This document shows, in pieces, positions 16,968 to 25,735 of a stretch of DNA of 64,000 nt. Under the pieces are notes generated by a model. The model made no database searches. It was not told the DNA's origin and worked only from the letters and a program-made list of their open reading frames with translations. Every line of letters starts with the position of its first letter. Within the stretch, counting starts at the first letter, position 1. The DNA comes from Paenibacillus sacheonensis (GTDB taxonomy: Bacteria > Bacillota > Bacilli > Paenibacillales > Paenibacillaceae): contig NZ_JAAAMU010000002.1 in assembly GCF_009909195.1 (NCBI RefSeq), positions 372,001-436,000 of the forward strand, written 5' to 3'. The translations under genes were made by a program, and so were the position numbers.

Positions 16968-16986
16968 ATTTAGTAAATTACTAAAT
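16968..16986. promoter_or_regulatory. 19-bp palindromic operator
   Basis: ATTTAGTAA-A-TTACTAAAT, a perfect palindrome with one central base, starting about 10 bp after the predicted transcript start; a further half-site (TTTAGTTA) lies just before it. The position fits a roadblock repressor. Confidence 0.65.
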
Positions 16987-17084
16987 TATAAAACTACTCG
17001 ATGATTGATAATACGATCAGGAGCAAAGGAATATCGTGTATCCGGAGCGTTTCGATGATCGGATGCAAGAGAGGAGCGGCGATT

Positions 17085-19370
17085 ATGAACGAAGTGCCCA
17101 ACTATGAGCTTTCGCCGGAGCGCCGATGGACGAACGCCGAGAGGTCGCTCGTCTGGAAGAAACCGGCCTCCCATATCGCAAGCGAGGAAGAACGCCGCAT
17201 TTGCGGCGAGGTCAAGCGCAATTGGCATCGCGGCGAGATGAAGATCGCTGCCCTATTGCTGGAGGGCGATGCCGGCTCCGGCAAGACCCAGCTCGCCAAA
17301 GCGCTGTCGGCGGAATTCGGCCTTCCCTATACGAAGATCACGTGTTTCGCCGATATGGATAAATCCGATATCGTCGGCGCCATACTGCCCGTTATCGCAG
17401 CGAATCGAATGGCTCTCCTTGACCAGGAGGACCAAGCTGCCTTGCAGGCACTGTACGCCAGCGACGGCTATGTCGGCGCGAACCGGGTCTTGATGGAAGT
17501 GCTCGGCGTCTCGGAAGAGGCGGCCAGCCTGAAGCTGAGACGGCTAATGAAGCTTGCCGCGGAGCAAGCGGGAGGCGATGAGGTCGAATACCGGTTCTAC
17601 CCGTCCGAGATCGTGAACGCCTATCGCAACGGCTATCTGCTTGAAATTCAAGAGCCGACCGTGATCCGCGACGCGGCGGTGCTGATGGCGCTGAATTCGG
17701 CCCTGGAGCCGGACGGCAGCATCAATCTTCCGACCGAGGTCATTCGCAGGCATCCGGACTTTATTGCGGTCATGACGACCAATCGCGGCTATGCCGGGGT
17801 GAGGCCGCTGAACGAATCGCTGCGCGACCGGGTGCAGCATGCGGAGAAAATGGATTTGCCCGCCAAGGACGTGATGATCAGCCGGGCAGCCGCCAAGACG
17901 GGCTATGCGAATACGCGGGTGATCGAGACGCTGGCTGACGTGATTCTGCTGCTGGACCAGACAGCGAAGACCCTTGCGATCAAGGGCGTCGCAGGCATGC
18001 GGTCGCTCCTCTTCTGGACGGATGCCGTCGCCGCAGGCATCGGGGCGAGGGAGTCCCTGTACGTCAAGGTCATGTACAAAATCACGACGGATCCCGAAGA
18101 AATCAAGCTGCTGGAGGAAGCGCTGGAGAAGCACGGTTTGTTGGCGAAATTGCAGGCAGCCGAGGCTGAGCTTGCAGCCGAGCATGAATCCCGGCGAGAA
18201 GCCGAACTTGATGCGATGCCGGCGGCCGAGTCCGAGGCACGGAATCGACCGGAAACGGAAGCTATCGAAATTAAAACCTGGGGAGCCGTCGACCCCATAG
18301 GGCAGAACGGATCGTCCGATAACGAAGAGCAGGGAATCCGGTTGAAGAAAGCAGCCGACAGCGAAGAGGGCAGTTCCGGCGCTGCCGGCGCTTCCGACGA
18401 GCGGTCCGATACGGAGAGCGCGGATATCGGCGAAGATGGCGCGCCGCGGTACCATCAGACAAACCCCGAAACGAAGCCGCCGGATGTGCAGATGCAGAAA
18501 CGAGCATATCGCAAACTGCTCAATCAAGAGGCGCGCGAAGCGGTGTCGGACTCGATGCATAAGAACGTGAAGCTCGTCGTCCACCGACCCGAATGGAATG
18601 AAGACGACAAGCGGAATTATGAGCATTTGAGCAACGAGATGATACCGGTCGTGCGAGAAATCGCACGGAAGGCGCTGCCGTTGCTGGAGCAGGAAGCGGA
18701 GTCCGAGTATACGAAGCGCCGCGCTTACGGGAGTCGATTTCAAGCGGACAGCGTCGCCTATCGGGATTACGGTTACTTTGCGAAGAAGCGCCTGCCGGCG
18801 GATTCGCCTTCGCTCGCGGTCGCGCTGCGGGTGGACGAATCGGCCTCGATGGCGGCGTTCGGGAGATTGGAAGCGGCGAAGCGCGCTGCCGTCGCAGTGT
18901 ACGAATTTTGCATGCTGTGCGGCATACCCGTCATGATCTGCGGCGATACGGCGGACGTGTCGCGGCTCGAGCAAATGTCGCTTTTCGCCTATGCCGATCT
19001 GCTTCGCCCGGACGCTGACGACCCTTACAGGCTGATGGGCATTCGCGCGCGAAGCAATAACCGCGACGGCATGGCGCTTCGGATCATGGGCGAACGATTG
19101 GCGAGCGCACCGCAGCAGACGAAGCTGCTGATCAGCATCAGCGACGGGCAGCCCAAAGCGATGGAGGATTACGCCGGCATTCTTGCGGAGCAGGACATGC
19201 GCCTAACGATGGCGGAGTTCGAACGGAAAGGCGTGACCTTCCTCGCCGCCGCGATCGGGCAGGACAAGGACGTGATCGGCCGCATCTACGGCCGCGAACG
19301 ATTTCTGGACATTACGGATCTGAGCGGACTGCCGGCCAAGCTGGTGCAGCTTATCGCGCGGTATTTATGA
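17085..19370 (+). CDS. MoxR/CobS-like AAA ATPase fused to a CobT-like VWA domain
   Basis: 761 residues. Start ATG 17085 with GAGAGGAG 8 bases upstream; an upstream ATG at 17001 has no ribosome site. N-terminal AAA+ module about residues 45-330: Walker A GDAGSGKTQ (61-69), sensor 1 in VMTTNRGY and Arg-finger region NESLRDR. The middle (about 370-480) is long, acidic and low in complexity, probably a flexible tether. The C-terminal VWA domain (about 575-760) has a MIDAS motif DESASM and downstream ISDGQP. MoxR ATPases usually act with a separate VWA protein to insert metals or remodel complexes; here both are one chain. CobST cobaltochelatase is a relative, but no CobN is nearby. The GIY-YIG-family gene 65 bp downstream has no terminator before it, so they are probably co-transcribed. 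Confidence 0.8.
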   Translation: MNEVPNYELSPERRWTNAERSLVWKKPASHIASEEERRICGEVKRNWHRGEMKIAALLLEGDAGSGKTQLAKALSAEFGLPYTKITCFADMDKSDIVGAILPVIAANRMALLDQEDQAALQALYASDGYVGANRVLMEVLGVSEEAASLKLRRLMKLAAEQAGGDEVEYRFYPSEIVNAYRNGYLLEIQEPTVIRDAAVLMALNSALEPDGSINLPTEVIRRHPDFIAVMTTNRGYAGVRPLNESLRDRVQHAEKMDLPAKDVMISRAAAKTGYANTRVIETLADVILLLDQTAKTLAIKGVAGMRSLLFWTDAVAAGIGARESLYVKVMYKITTDPEEIKLLEEALEKHGLLAKLQAAEAELAAEHESRREAELDAMPAAESEARNRPETEAIEIKTWGAVDPIGQNGSSDNEEQGIRLKKAADSEEGSSGAAGASDERSDTESADIGEDGAPRYHQTNPETKPPDVQMQKRAYRKLLNQEAREAVSDSMHKNVKLVVHRPEWNEDDKRNYEHLSNEMIPVVREIARKALPLLEQEAESEYTKRRAYGSRFQADSVAYRDYGYFAKKRLPADSPSLAVALRVDESASMAAFGRLEAAKRAAVAVYEFCMLCGIPVMICGDTADVSRLEQMSLFAYADLLRPDADDPYRLMGIRARSNNRDGMALRIMGERLASAPQQTKLLISISDGQPKAMEDYAGILAEQDMRLTMAEFERKGVTFLAAAIGQDKDVIGRIYGRERFLDITDLSGLPAKLVQLIARYL

Positions 19371-19435
19371 CGTCATATGGCATGCAAGGCGAGACGGCGA
19401 CGCTGAATATAACAGTCAGGAAGGAAAGATAAAAC

Positions 19436-19795
19436 ATGGACAAAGGAAAACGCAAGGAGCTGCTGGAGAACTTCAAGGAAATCAAGACCCTCATGGGCAT
19501 CATTCAAATCCGGAACAAGGCGAACGGTAAAATCTTCATCGATGCCTACCCCAACTTGAAGAACAAATGGCTGACCCTGCAAATGCAACTGAATACGGGA
19601 CGTTTCGCGAATGCCCAGCTTCAGAAGGACTGGAAGGAATTCGGCGCCGAGGGGTTCGACTACGAGGTGCTGGAGGAGAAGGATGCCGGCGAGATCGCCG
19701 ACGTCAAATGGGAAATGAAGCAGCTCGAGAAGAAATGGCGGGAGCGATTGCAGCCCTACGGCGATCAAGGGTATCACAAGCCGGGCGATCGATAA
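19436..19795 (+). CDS. GIY-YIG nuclease-family protein, degenerate motif
   Basis: 119 residues, very rich in Lys and Glu. The opening resembles a GIY-YIG fold: MGIIQIRNKANGKIFI takes the place of GIY...YIG, with neither Tyr pair exact, followed by NLKNKWLTLQMQLNTGRF and NAQLQKDWKEFG, FDYEVLEE. Catalytic competence is doubtful because the tyrosines are replaced by Ile. Related short proteins occur widely in Bacillales without known role. AGGAAGG lies about 8 bases before the ATG. It follows the AAA-VWA gene and may work with it. Confidence 0.7.
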   Translation: MDKGKRKELLENFKEIKTLMGIIQIRNKANGKIFIDAYPNLKNKWLTLQMQLNTGRFANAQLQKDWKEFGAEGFDYEVLEEKDAGEIADVKWEMKQLEKKWRERLQPYGDQGYHKPGDR

Positions 19796-19852
19796 GCGCG
19801 TGCCGCGCCGCAATAAACGTATTGAAATAGCGGCTGAAATTGTGGCCGAAAT

Positions 19853-19887
19853 ACGAAGGGAGCCGTCCGATGGAGGGCTCCCTTCGT
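19853..19887. terminator. Hairpin between convergent genes
   Basis: ACGAAGGGAGCC / GGCTCCCTTCGT, 12-bp stem and 11-nt loop. T tract weak. Separates the GIY-YIG gene from the ABC importer on the other strand. Confidence 0.65.
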
Positions 19888-19921
19888 GCTGCTTTGCATC
19901 TCGCGCCTGCACGGCTCTTTC

Positions 19922-20644
19922 TTACAGAACGCGTTCCAGAAACCGCTGCGCTCTCTCGCTTTGCGGGCGTTCGAAGAACTGCGCGGGGGGCGCTTGCTCG
20001 ATGAGCCTACCGTCGTCGAGGAAATAGATCGTATCCGCCGCCTCGCGGGCGAATTTCATCTCATGCGTGACGATGAGCATCGTCATTCCGGAGGAAGCGA
20101 GGCCGCGCAGCACCTCGAGCACTTCTTTGACCATCTCGGGATCGAGCGCGGACGTCGGCTCGTCGAATAGCATGATCTCCGGATCCATCGCCAGACTGCG
20201 CGCGATGGCGATCCGCTGCTTCTGTCCGCCGGATAGGCGCGACGGGAACGAATCCGCCTTGTCGGCGAGTCCGACGCGTTCGAGCAGCGCGGCCGCCTTG
20301 GCCCGCGCTTCCTCGCGGGACAAGCCCTTTACCTTCATCGGCGCGAACATGATGTTGTCGATGACGGACATATGCGGGAACAGGTTGAAATGCTGGAATA
20401 CCATGCCGATCCGCTGACGGAACCGGACGATATTCGTCGCGGGGTCCGTGACGACCGTTCCGTCGATCGTAATCCGGCCTTCGGTCGGGGTCTCGAGCAG
20501 GTTCAAGCAGCGAAGGAAGGTCGATTTGCCGGAACCGGAAGGTCCGATGACCGCCACGACCTCGCCCCGCTCGACCGTCGTCGTAATGCCGCGAAGCACC
20601 TCATGCTTGCCGAATGTTTTCGTTACGTTCTCTACGTTAATCAC
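19922..20644 (-). CDS. Polar amino-acid ABC transporter, ATP-binding protein
   Basis: 240 residues, GlnQ/ArtP type. Walker A GPSGSGKST, Q-loop in MVFQHFNLFPHMSV, signature LSGGQKQR, Walker B IMLFDEPTSALDPE, and H-loop IVTHEMKFA are all present. Energises the adjacent fused binding-protein/permease. Start overlaps the end of that gene by 8 bp, so the two are translated as a coupled pair. The specific amino acid cannot be read from the ATPase. Confidence 0.9.
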   Translation of the reverse strand: MINVENVTKTFGKHEVLRGITTTVERGEVVAVIGPSGSGKSTFLRCLNLLETPTEGRITIDGTVVTDPATNIVRFRQRIGMVFQHFNLFPHMSVIDNIMFAPMKVKGLSREEARAKAAALLERVGLADKADSFPSRLSGGQKQRIAIARSLAMDPEIMLFDEPTSALDPEMVKEVLEVLRGLASSGMTMLIVTHEMKFAREAADTIYFLDDGRLIEQAPPAQFFERPQSERAQRFLERVL

Positions 20645-22130
20645 TGCGGCGCAGCCTCCTTTCGAGCAATCGTGCGAGCGAGGTCAAGATGAGCACGAGC
20701 ACGTAATAGATCGCGCCGACGAACAGCAGCGGCTCGAGCGCCCGATAATTGGCGGCTTGCACGACGCTGGCGCGGCGCAGCAGGTCGGTAACCCCGATGA
20801 CCGATACGAGCGACGATTCCTTGATCAGCGCGACGCATTCGTTCACGAGGGCGGGGAGGATGTTCTTCACCGCCTGCGGGAAAATAATGCTGATCATCAT
20901 CGTGCGGTACGGTATGCCGAGCGCCATAGCCGCCTCGCGCTGACCGCGGTCGACCGCCATAATCCCGCCCCGGATCGTTTCCGACAAATAGGCGGCGGAG
21001 TTGAGGCCGAACGCGAGTCCGGCTGCCATCAGCGGCGGAATATCGTAGCCGGTCAGCTGCGGCGTCGCGTAGTAGATCAACACCAGCTGCAGGAGCAGCG
21101 GCGTGCCGCGAAATACCGACGTATAGACGGTGGCGAACCAGACGAGCGGCTTGACCGTCGACAGCTTGAACAAGGAGAGGACCGTACCCCAGATGAAGCC
21201 GAGCAAAGCGGATACGATCGTAAACAGCAGCGTGACGAAGACGCCGCGCAGAATATAGGAGGTATACCCGTTCAGCGTACTGAAGTCGATCGTATGCTTG
21301 CCGGCCGTGACGGCTTCGTGCTTGCCGAACCATTTCTCGACGATAGCCTGCTTCTCGCCGCTGGCGTCCATGTCCTGGAGCGCCTCGTTGAAAGCCGGCG
21401 TCAGCGCGGATCCCTTGGGAAAAGCAATCGCGTAGCCTTCCTGCGCGTTCTCCGCCGGAAGCATCGTGATCGCGAGATCCGGGTTGGCCACGATCGCGTC
21501 CAGCGCGACGGCGTCTTCGACGATCGCGGCATCGATCCGGTTCGATTTGATTTCTTGAATGAGATCGGGAATGCGATTCAGCTTCTTGATCGTCGCGTCC
21601 TTCAGCCCGGCGACGGCATTCTCCTGGGTGGAGCCGAGCTGAACGCCGACGCGCTTGCCATCCAGCTGCTCCAGCGTCTCGTAGGCGTTCTTCTTCTTCG
21701 ATACGATCGTATTGCGCGCCGCGTAATACGTGTCCGAGAAATCAACGCTTTGTTTCCGTTCGTCCGTAACGGACATGCCGGACATGACGAAATCGACCCG
21801 GTTCGTTTGCAGCGCGGCGATCAGACCGTTGAAGTCCATGCCGGTTATCTCGAGCTTGCAGCCCAGCTTGGCCGCGATCGATTTGGCGATATCGATATCG
21901 AGCCCGACGATGTCGCCGCCGTTCTTGGCGTCGGTGTTTTCATAGGGCGGATAATCGGGCGAGGTGCCCATGACGAGCGGTTTGCCTGGACAGGCATCGC
22001 TGCCGGCTGCCGTGGCCGTTCCAGCCTGCAGGCCAATGCTCTGCAGCCCCGTGCCGGCGAGCGAGGCGACCGCAAGCAGCAGCAATACGGCAAGCATGCT
22101 TCGCGCGCAAAGCTTCTTATAAAGGTTCAT
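20637..22130 (-). CDS. Amino-acid ABC transporter: substrate-binding protein fused to permease
   Basis: 497 residues. Start ATG 22130 with AAAGGAG 6 bases upstream; the longer frame to 22199 lacks one. Residues 1-45 are a hydrophobic signal or anchor. About 48-285 is a family-3 solute-binding domain (GTSPDYPPYE, GLDIDIAKSIA, DFVMSGMSVTDER, GVQLGSTQE). About 295-490 is a His/Glu/Gln/Arg-type permease with the EAA loop REAAMALGIPYRTM. This binding-protein-permease fusion is known from Gram-positive GlnP-like importers. Ligand probably glutamine, arginine or a relative; not decidable here. Two Cys in DACPG and GCKLEI are extracytoplasmic. Confidence 0.9.
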   Translation of the reverse strand: MNLYKKLCARSMLAVLLLLAVASLAGTGLQSIGLQAGTATAAGSDACPGKPLVMGTSPDYPPYENTDAKNGGDIVGLDIDIAKSIAAKLGCKLEITGMDFNGLIAALQTNRVDFVMSGMSVTDERKQSVDFSDTYYAARNTIVSKKKNAYETLEQLDGKRVGVQLGSTQENAVAGLKDATIKKLNRIPDLIQEIKSNRIDAAIVEDAVALDAIVANPDLAITMLPAENAQEGYAIAFPKGSALTPAFNEALQDMDASGEKQAIVEKWFGKHEAVTAGKHTIDFSTLNGYTSYILRGVFVTLLFTIVSALLGFIWGTVLSLFKLSTVKPLVWFATVYTSVFRGTPLLLQLVLIYYATPQLTGYDIPPLMAAGLAFGLNSAAYLSETIRGGIMAVDRGQREAAMALGIPYRTMMISIIFPQAVKNILPALVNECVALIKESSLVSVIGVTDLLRRASVVQAANYRALEPLLFVGAIYYVLVLILTSLARLLERRLRRSD

Positions 22131-22419
22131 GACGGGCTCCTTTCTTGGCATAGTCGAATGGCGTATGTAAGGTTTCCATTTTGAATTCGCAACCTTCATG
22201 CGCAGCTTGTTTTCTTGACGAGCGTAGAGGCGAATTCCGGCTTAGCGTTGTCGCAGCTCCTTTTTGACCATCGTTAACTATGCCCTATCGCGATAAACCC
22301 GGTCAATCCCTCAAATTATGGTAATTATTGCGTCGATCAACCGCTCTCGCAAGGCATATCTGCATCTTGGCCGCATACCATTAGGCGAAGATGCGGGAAA
22401 AGAGGGAGGATGGCCGACT

Positions 22420-24842
22420 ATGGCTGTTAATGAGCCGCAGTTGATCGCAATTGCCGCTGCCCATCTGCCTGACGGCGCGGAGTTGGCGATGATCGACGGG
22501 CCTTATGCGCGCGCGGCGGTATTCGCGGCGGACTTGAACGGCGACCGGGTGCCGGAGCTTGCCGTGATTTATCGTTTGAACGGCGAGCTCCATTTGCTTG
22601 CGCTGGCATTCCGCGGCGGAGCGTGGACAGCGACGCAGACCGTGAAGGGAATCGGCTTCGGCGTCGCGCATATGGCGGCGATTCCGATCATGAGAGCAGG
22701 CGTGCCGAATCTGACCGTCGGCTGGCGGATCGACGCGACGCTGTCGAAGCTGTCGGTCTACGAATGGACGAGGGAAGGACTGCGCGATGCGGCGCCGGCC
22801 GGCATGAGCTTCAGCTCGTTGGAAGCGATGGATATGCCCGACCATCGCGGGGCGGACGGCAAGACGGAGCTTGCGCTATGGACGCATGCTGGCGCCGGCG
22901 CCTATCAGGTCGAGATCATGCGCTGGACGAACGGCGCTTTTCAACCGGCTCCGGATGCCTACCGTTATTATTTTCCGAAAGTGGTGCTTTATTACGATCA
23001 ACTGACGCGGCAATATCCGGAGCGCTCGATATCGTCCAACTGCCGACAAGGGAGACGATGCTCGCGCTCGAGAGCAGCATTCGTTCCGCTATCGAGCCTT
23101 CCCCGGAGCCGAGGGCCGCGGCCTTATATCCGGCTTCGGTCAAGACGACGCGAGGCACGCGCTGGGGTTATGTCGATCGAAGCGGCAGAATGGCGATACC
23201 GGTACGCTTCGATGACGCGATGGATTTTCAGCCGAACGGACTTGCGGTCGTCTCCGAGCGGGGCAAATACGGGCTGATCGATTCCACGGCCCAGTATGTC
23301 GTCAAGCCGACGTACGATTCGATCGGTCCCTTCTCGGAACGGCGGGCGACCGTCATCGACGGGGAAGGGTTCAAGCTTATCGACGAGGAAGGCAAAGTCG
23401 TCACCAAACGCGCGTATCCCTTCATCGCGGCGATGCAGGAAGGCCGGGCGCTCTTCTATGTGACGGGCGACGGAAGCGGCGGAGCGGGAGGCGAGAGCAA
23501 GTACGGTTATCTCGACGCCGCGGGCAACGCGATCATCCCGGCGCAATTCGCGGAGGCCAACGACTTCCACGACGGGAAGGCTGTCGTGAAGGTCAAGGAT
23601 CGCGAGTATGCCCTCATCGGCAAAGACGGCCGCACGATCGAGACGTTCGCTCATGCCTACGTCGGTCCGCTCGGAGACGGAATGCTGGCCTTCCAGGACG
23701 ATCCCGCCGGCAAATACGGCTACATCAACGAACGCGGCGATATCGTGCTGCAGCCTGCCTATACGTCGGCGTTCCCGTTCCGGAACGGTCGGGCCATCGT
23801 GAATACGGCCGAAGATTATCAGTCCCGCTACGGGGTCATCGATAAACGAGGCAAAGCGATCGTTCAGCCCGATTATAACGATATCCGGGATCTGGGAGAG
23901 GATCGGCTGGCGCTCGGACGCGCGGTCAATCCCGAACAGCCGTATATCGGTTCCCGCTACGCGATCGCGGACTGGAACGGCAAACGATTGACGGATTTCG
24001 TCTACCATGATTTATCCGATTTCAAGAACGGGCTTGCCTCCGTGACGGATGCGACGCAAACGTACTTCATTGACCGGAGCGGCAAGCCCGCGGAGGGTTT
24101 TCCCCGCGTGGACGGCAGCGGCACGCTCTCGGTCGAGGAGGGCGGCTTGATCAAGGCTTTTATCGATCAACGGTTGTCGTATCTGGCCCGGGACGGCCGA
24201 ATCGTCTGGAAGCAGAACACCGTCATCCCGCTGCAGCCGCCATACGCCGTGAAGGAGCTGAAATTCAAGCCGAATCACGATTATCTCGTCTATTATCCGC
24301 AGATCGACGGGATGACGGACGAAGCGGCGCAGCGCAAGGTTAACGAAGAGTTGAAGACGATGTCCCAGGTGAAGCCGATTCCCGGCAACGAGCAGCTGGA
24401 ATATACGTATAGCGGCGATTTCGACGTCTCGTTCTACAAGCAGCAGCTGCTGCAGCTGGAACTGACGGGTTATAATTTCCCGTTCGGCGCCGCGCACGGC
24501 ATGCCGACGAAGACGTACGCGATCATCCATCTGACGGACGGACGGCTGTTCGAACTGAAGGATCTATTCAAGCCGGGCAGCGACTACGTGAAAGTATTGA
24601 GCGACATCATCGCGAAGCAGATCAAGGAAGACCCTCAGTACGACTACGTGTTCCCGGGCGCGTACAAAGGCATCCAGCCCGATCAGCCATTCTTCGTGAC
24701 GGACAATGCGCTTCACGTGTATTTTCAACCGTACGATATCGGGCCGTATGCCGCAGGTTTCCCGACCTTCACGATTCCGTTCACGCAAGTGGGCAGCATC
24801 CTCGATACGGAAGGCGAGTTCTGGCAGTCCTTTCATAAGTAG
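22420..24842 (+). pseudogene. WG-repeat protein, broken by a frameshift near 23019
   Basis: Start ATG 22420 with GGGAGGA 9 bases upstream. The N-terminal part (about 200 residues, VCBS/FG-GAP-like: VFAADLNGDRVPELAVIY) runs in one frame to VLYYDQLTRQYP. The remainder continues in another frame at GALDIVQLPTRETMLALE and on to 24842. One lost G in a GG(G) run at 23019-23020 would restore a single protein of about 807 residues. The second part has at least six WG repeats (WGYVDRSGRMAIPV, KYGLIDSTAQYVVKP, KYGYLDAAGNAIIPA, KYGYINERGDIVLQP, RYGVIDKRGKAIVQP). It ends in a DUF3298/RsiV-like domain (GRLFELKDLFKPG). It is either a recent pseudogene, a sequencing error, or programmed shifting. No signal peptide was found. 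Confidence 0.8.
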
Positions 24843-24899
24843 TGCAAGCCGTCATGGCTGGTCCGCAGCTGTTGGTATGCGTTGACCGCATTACGAGCG

Positions 24900-24943
24900 A
24901 GAACCTTCATTGCCATCGTCCATCTGGTGGTGAAGGTTCTTTG
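24900..24943 (+). terminator. Rho-independent terminator
   Basis: AGAACCTTCA ... TGAAGGTTCTTT, 10-bp stem; the inner bases can also pair partly. It follows the WG-repeat gene. Confidence 0.7.
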
Positions 24944-24946
24944 CAT

Positions 24947-24976
24947 TTGCCAAATCATGTCATAACCGGGTACGAT
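24947..24976 (+). promoter_or_regulatory. Probable sigma-A promoter
   Basis: TTGCCA, 18-bp spacer, TACGAT, about 60 bp before the GNAT gene. Confidence 0.5.
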
Positions 24977-25039
24977 AGTCGCAAGCGAAATCAAGCGAAC
25001 ACAAGCGAATCTTAAACGGGCGCATAGAAAGGAATTCCT

Positions 25040-25603
25040 ATGGATTATCAGACAACCGATGAGTGGAAAGAGGCGTTATGGCTGTCCGCCGAAGAAGTTT
25101 ACGAGGAAGCCTTCCCCGAGCACGGCCGCAAGAACCGCGCTGTCGTTCGCCGCATGTTCGAACGCCGCCTATGCACGCTTCATGTGTGGAGCGACCGCGG
25201 AGCAGCGGCTGCCATGGCGCTCACCGCCTATGATGCCCGGACGCAGTGGGTGGTCATCGATTATTTGGCCGTCCGGCGTTCGTCGCGGCGAAACGGGATC
25301 GGCAGCCGCTGCTTAGCGGATATGCGAAGCTGGGCCGCTGGCGCGATCGAAGCCTGCCGCGGGCTGATCATCGAAGTCGAAGCCGAGGAAACGGTCGAGA
25401 ACGCGAACCGCATCCGATTCTGGGAGCAGGCAGGATTTCGGCTGACGGATTACGTGCATGCCTACATCTGGGTTCCCGAAACCTATCGCGCGATGTACCT
25501 GCCCTTCGGGGAAGAATGGCAGCAGGAGGATGGCGGCAAGGCATTGTTCAAAGCGATTACGCGTTATCATGAAAAAGCGTATCGGGCGAGATCGCAGCCA
25601 TGA
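25040..25603 (+). CDS. GNAT-family N-acetyltransferase
   Basis: 187 residues. The GNAT core is visible: strand VVIDYLAVRRSSR, the acetyl-CoA pyrophosphate loop RRNGIGSRCL, then GLIIEVEAEE and the NANRIRFWEQAGF segment typical of motif B. The C-terminal AYIWVPETYRAMYLPFG is characteristic of a Bacillales subgroup. Target unknown. AAAGGAATTCCT precedes the ATG. Single gene, with the glycosylase-like gene 132 bp downstream. Confidence 0.8.
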   Translation: MDYQTTDEWKEALWLSAEEVYEEAFPEHGRKNRAVVRRMFERRLCTLHVWSDRGAAAAMALTAYDARTQWVVIDYLAVRRSSRRNGIGSRCLADMRSWAAGAIEACRGLIIEVEAEETVENANRIRFWEQAGFRLTDYVHAYIWVPETYRAMYLPFGEEWQQEDGGKALFKAITRYHEKAYRARSQP

Positions 25604-25735
25604 AACGAACCCGGCATGCTCCGCTTCGGCAGGATGGGGATGGATGATTGTGGCTGTCGCAGGTTCATGTTAAAGTAGAACAGCATATCGGCGTTGGACA
25701 AGCAGCAGTAGGATTCTTCGAACGGAGGTGCCGGA

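Larger units (their letters stand above)
16723..17084. other. Intergenic region with regulated promoter
   Basis: No convincing gene; short frames here lack ribosome sites. It contains the sigma-A promoter at 16922-16951 and the palindrome at 16968-16986 that should control the AAA-VWA gene. Confidence 0.6.

Noticed and set aside
17544-18974. 476-residue frame antisense to the AAA-VWA gene
   Set aside because: Shadow of the real gene, rich in His and Arg as expected from antisense reading.
20448-22184. 578-residue frame antisense to the amino-acid ABC importer
   Set aside because: A mirror frame of a GC-rich gene; no ribosome site, no recognisable motif.
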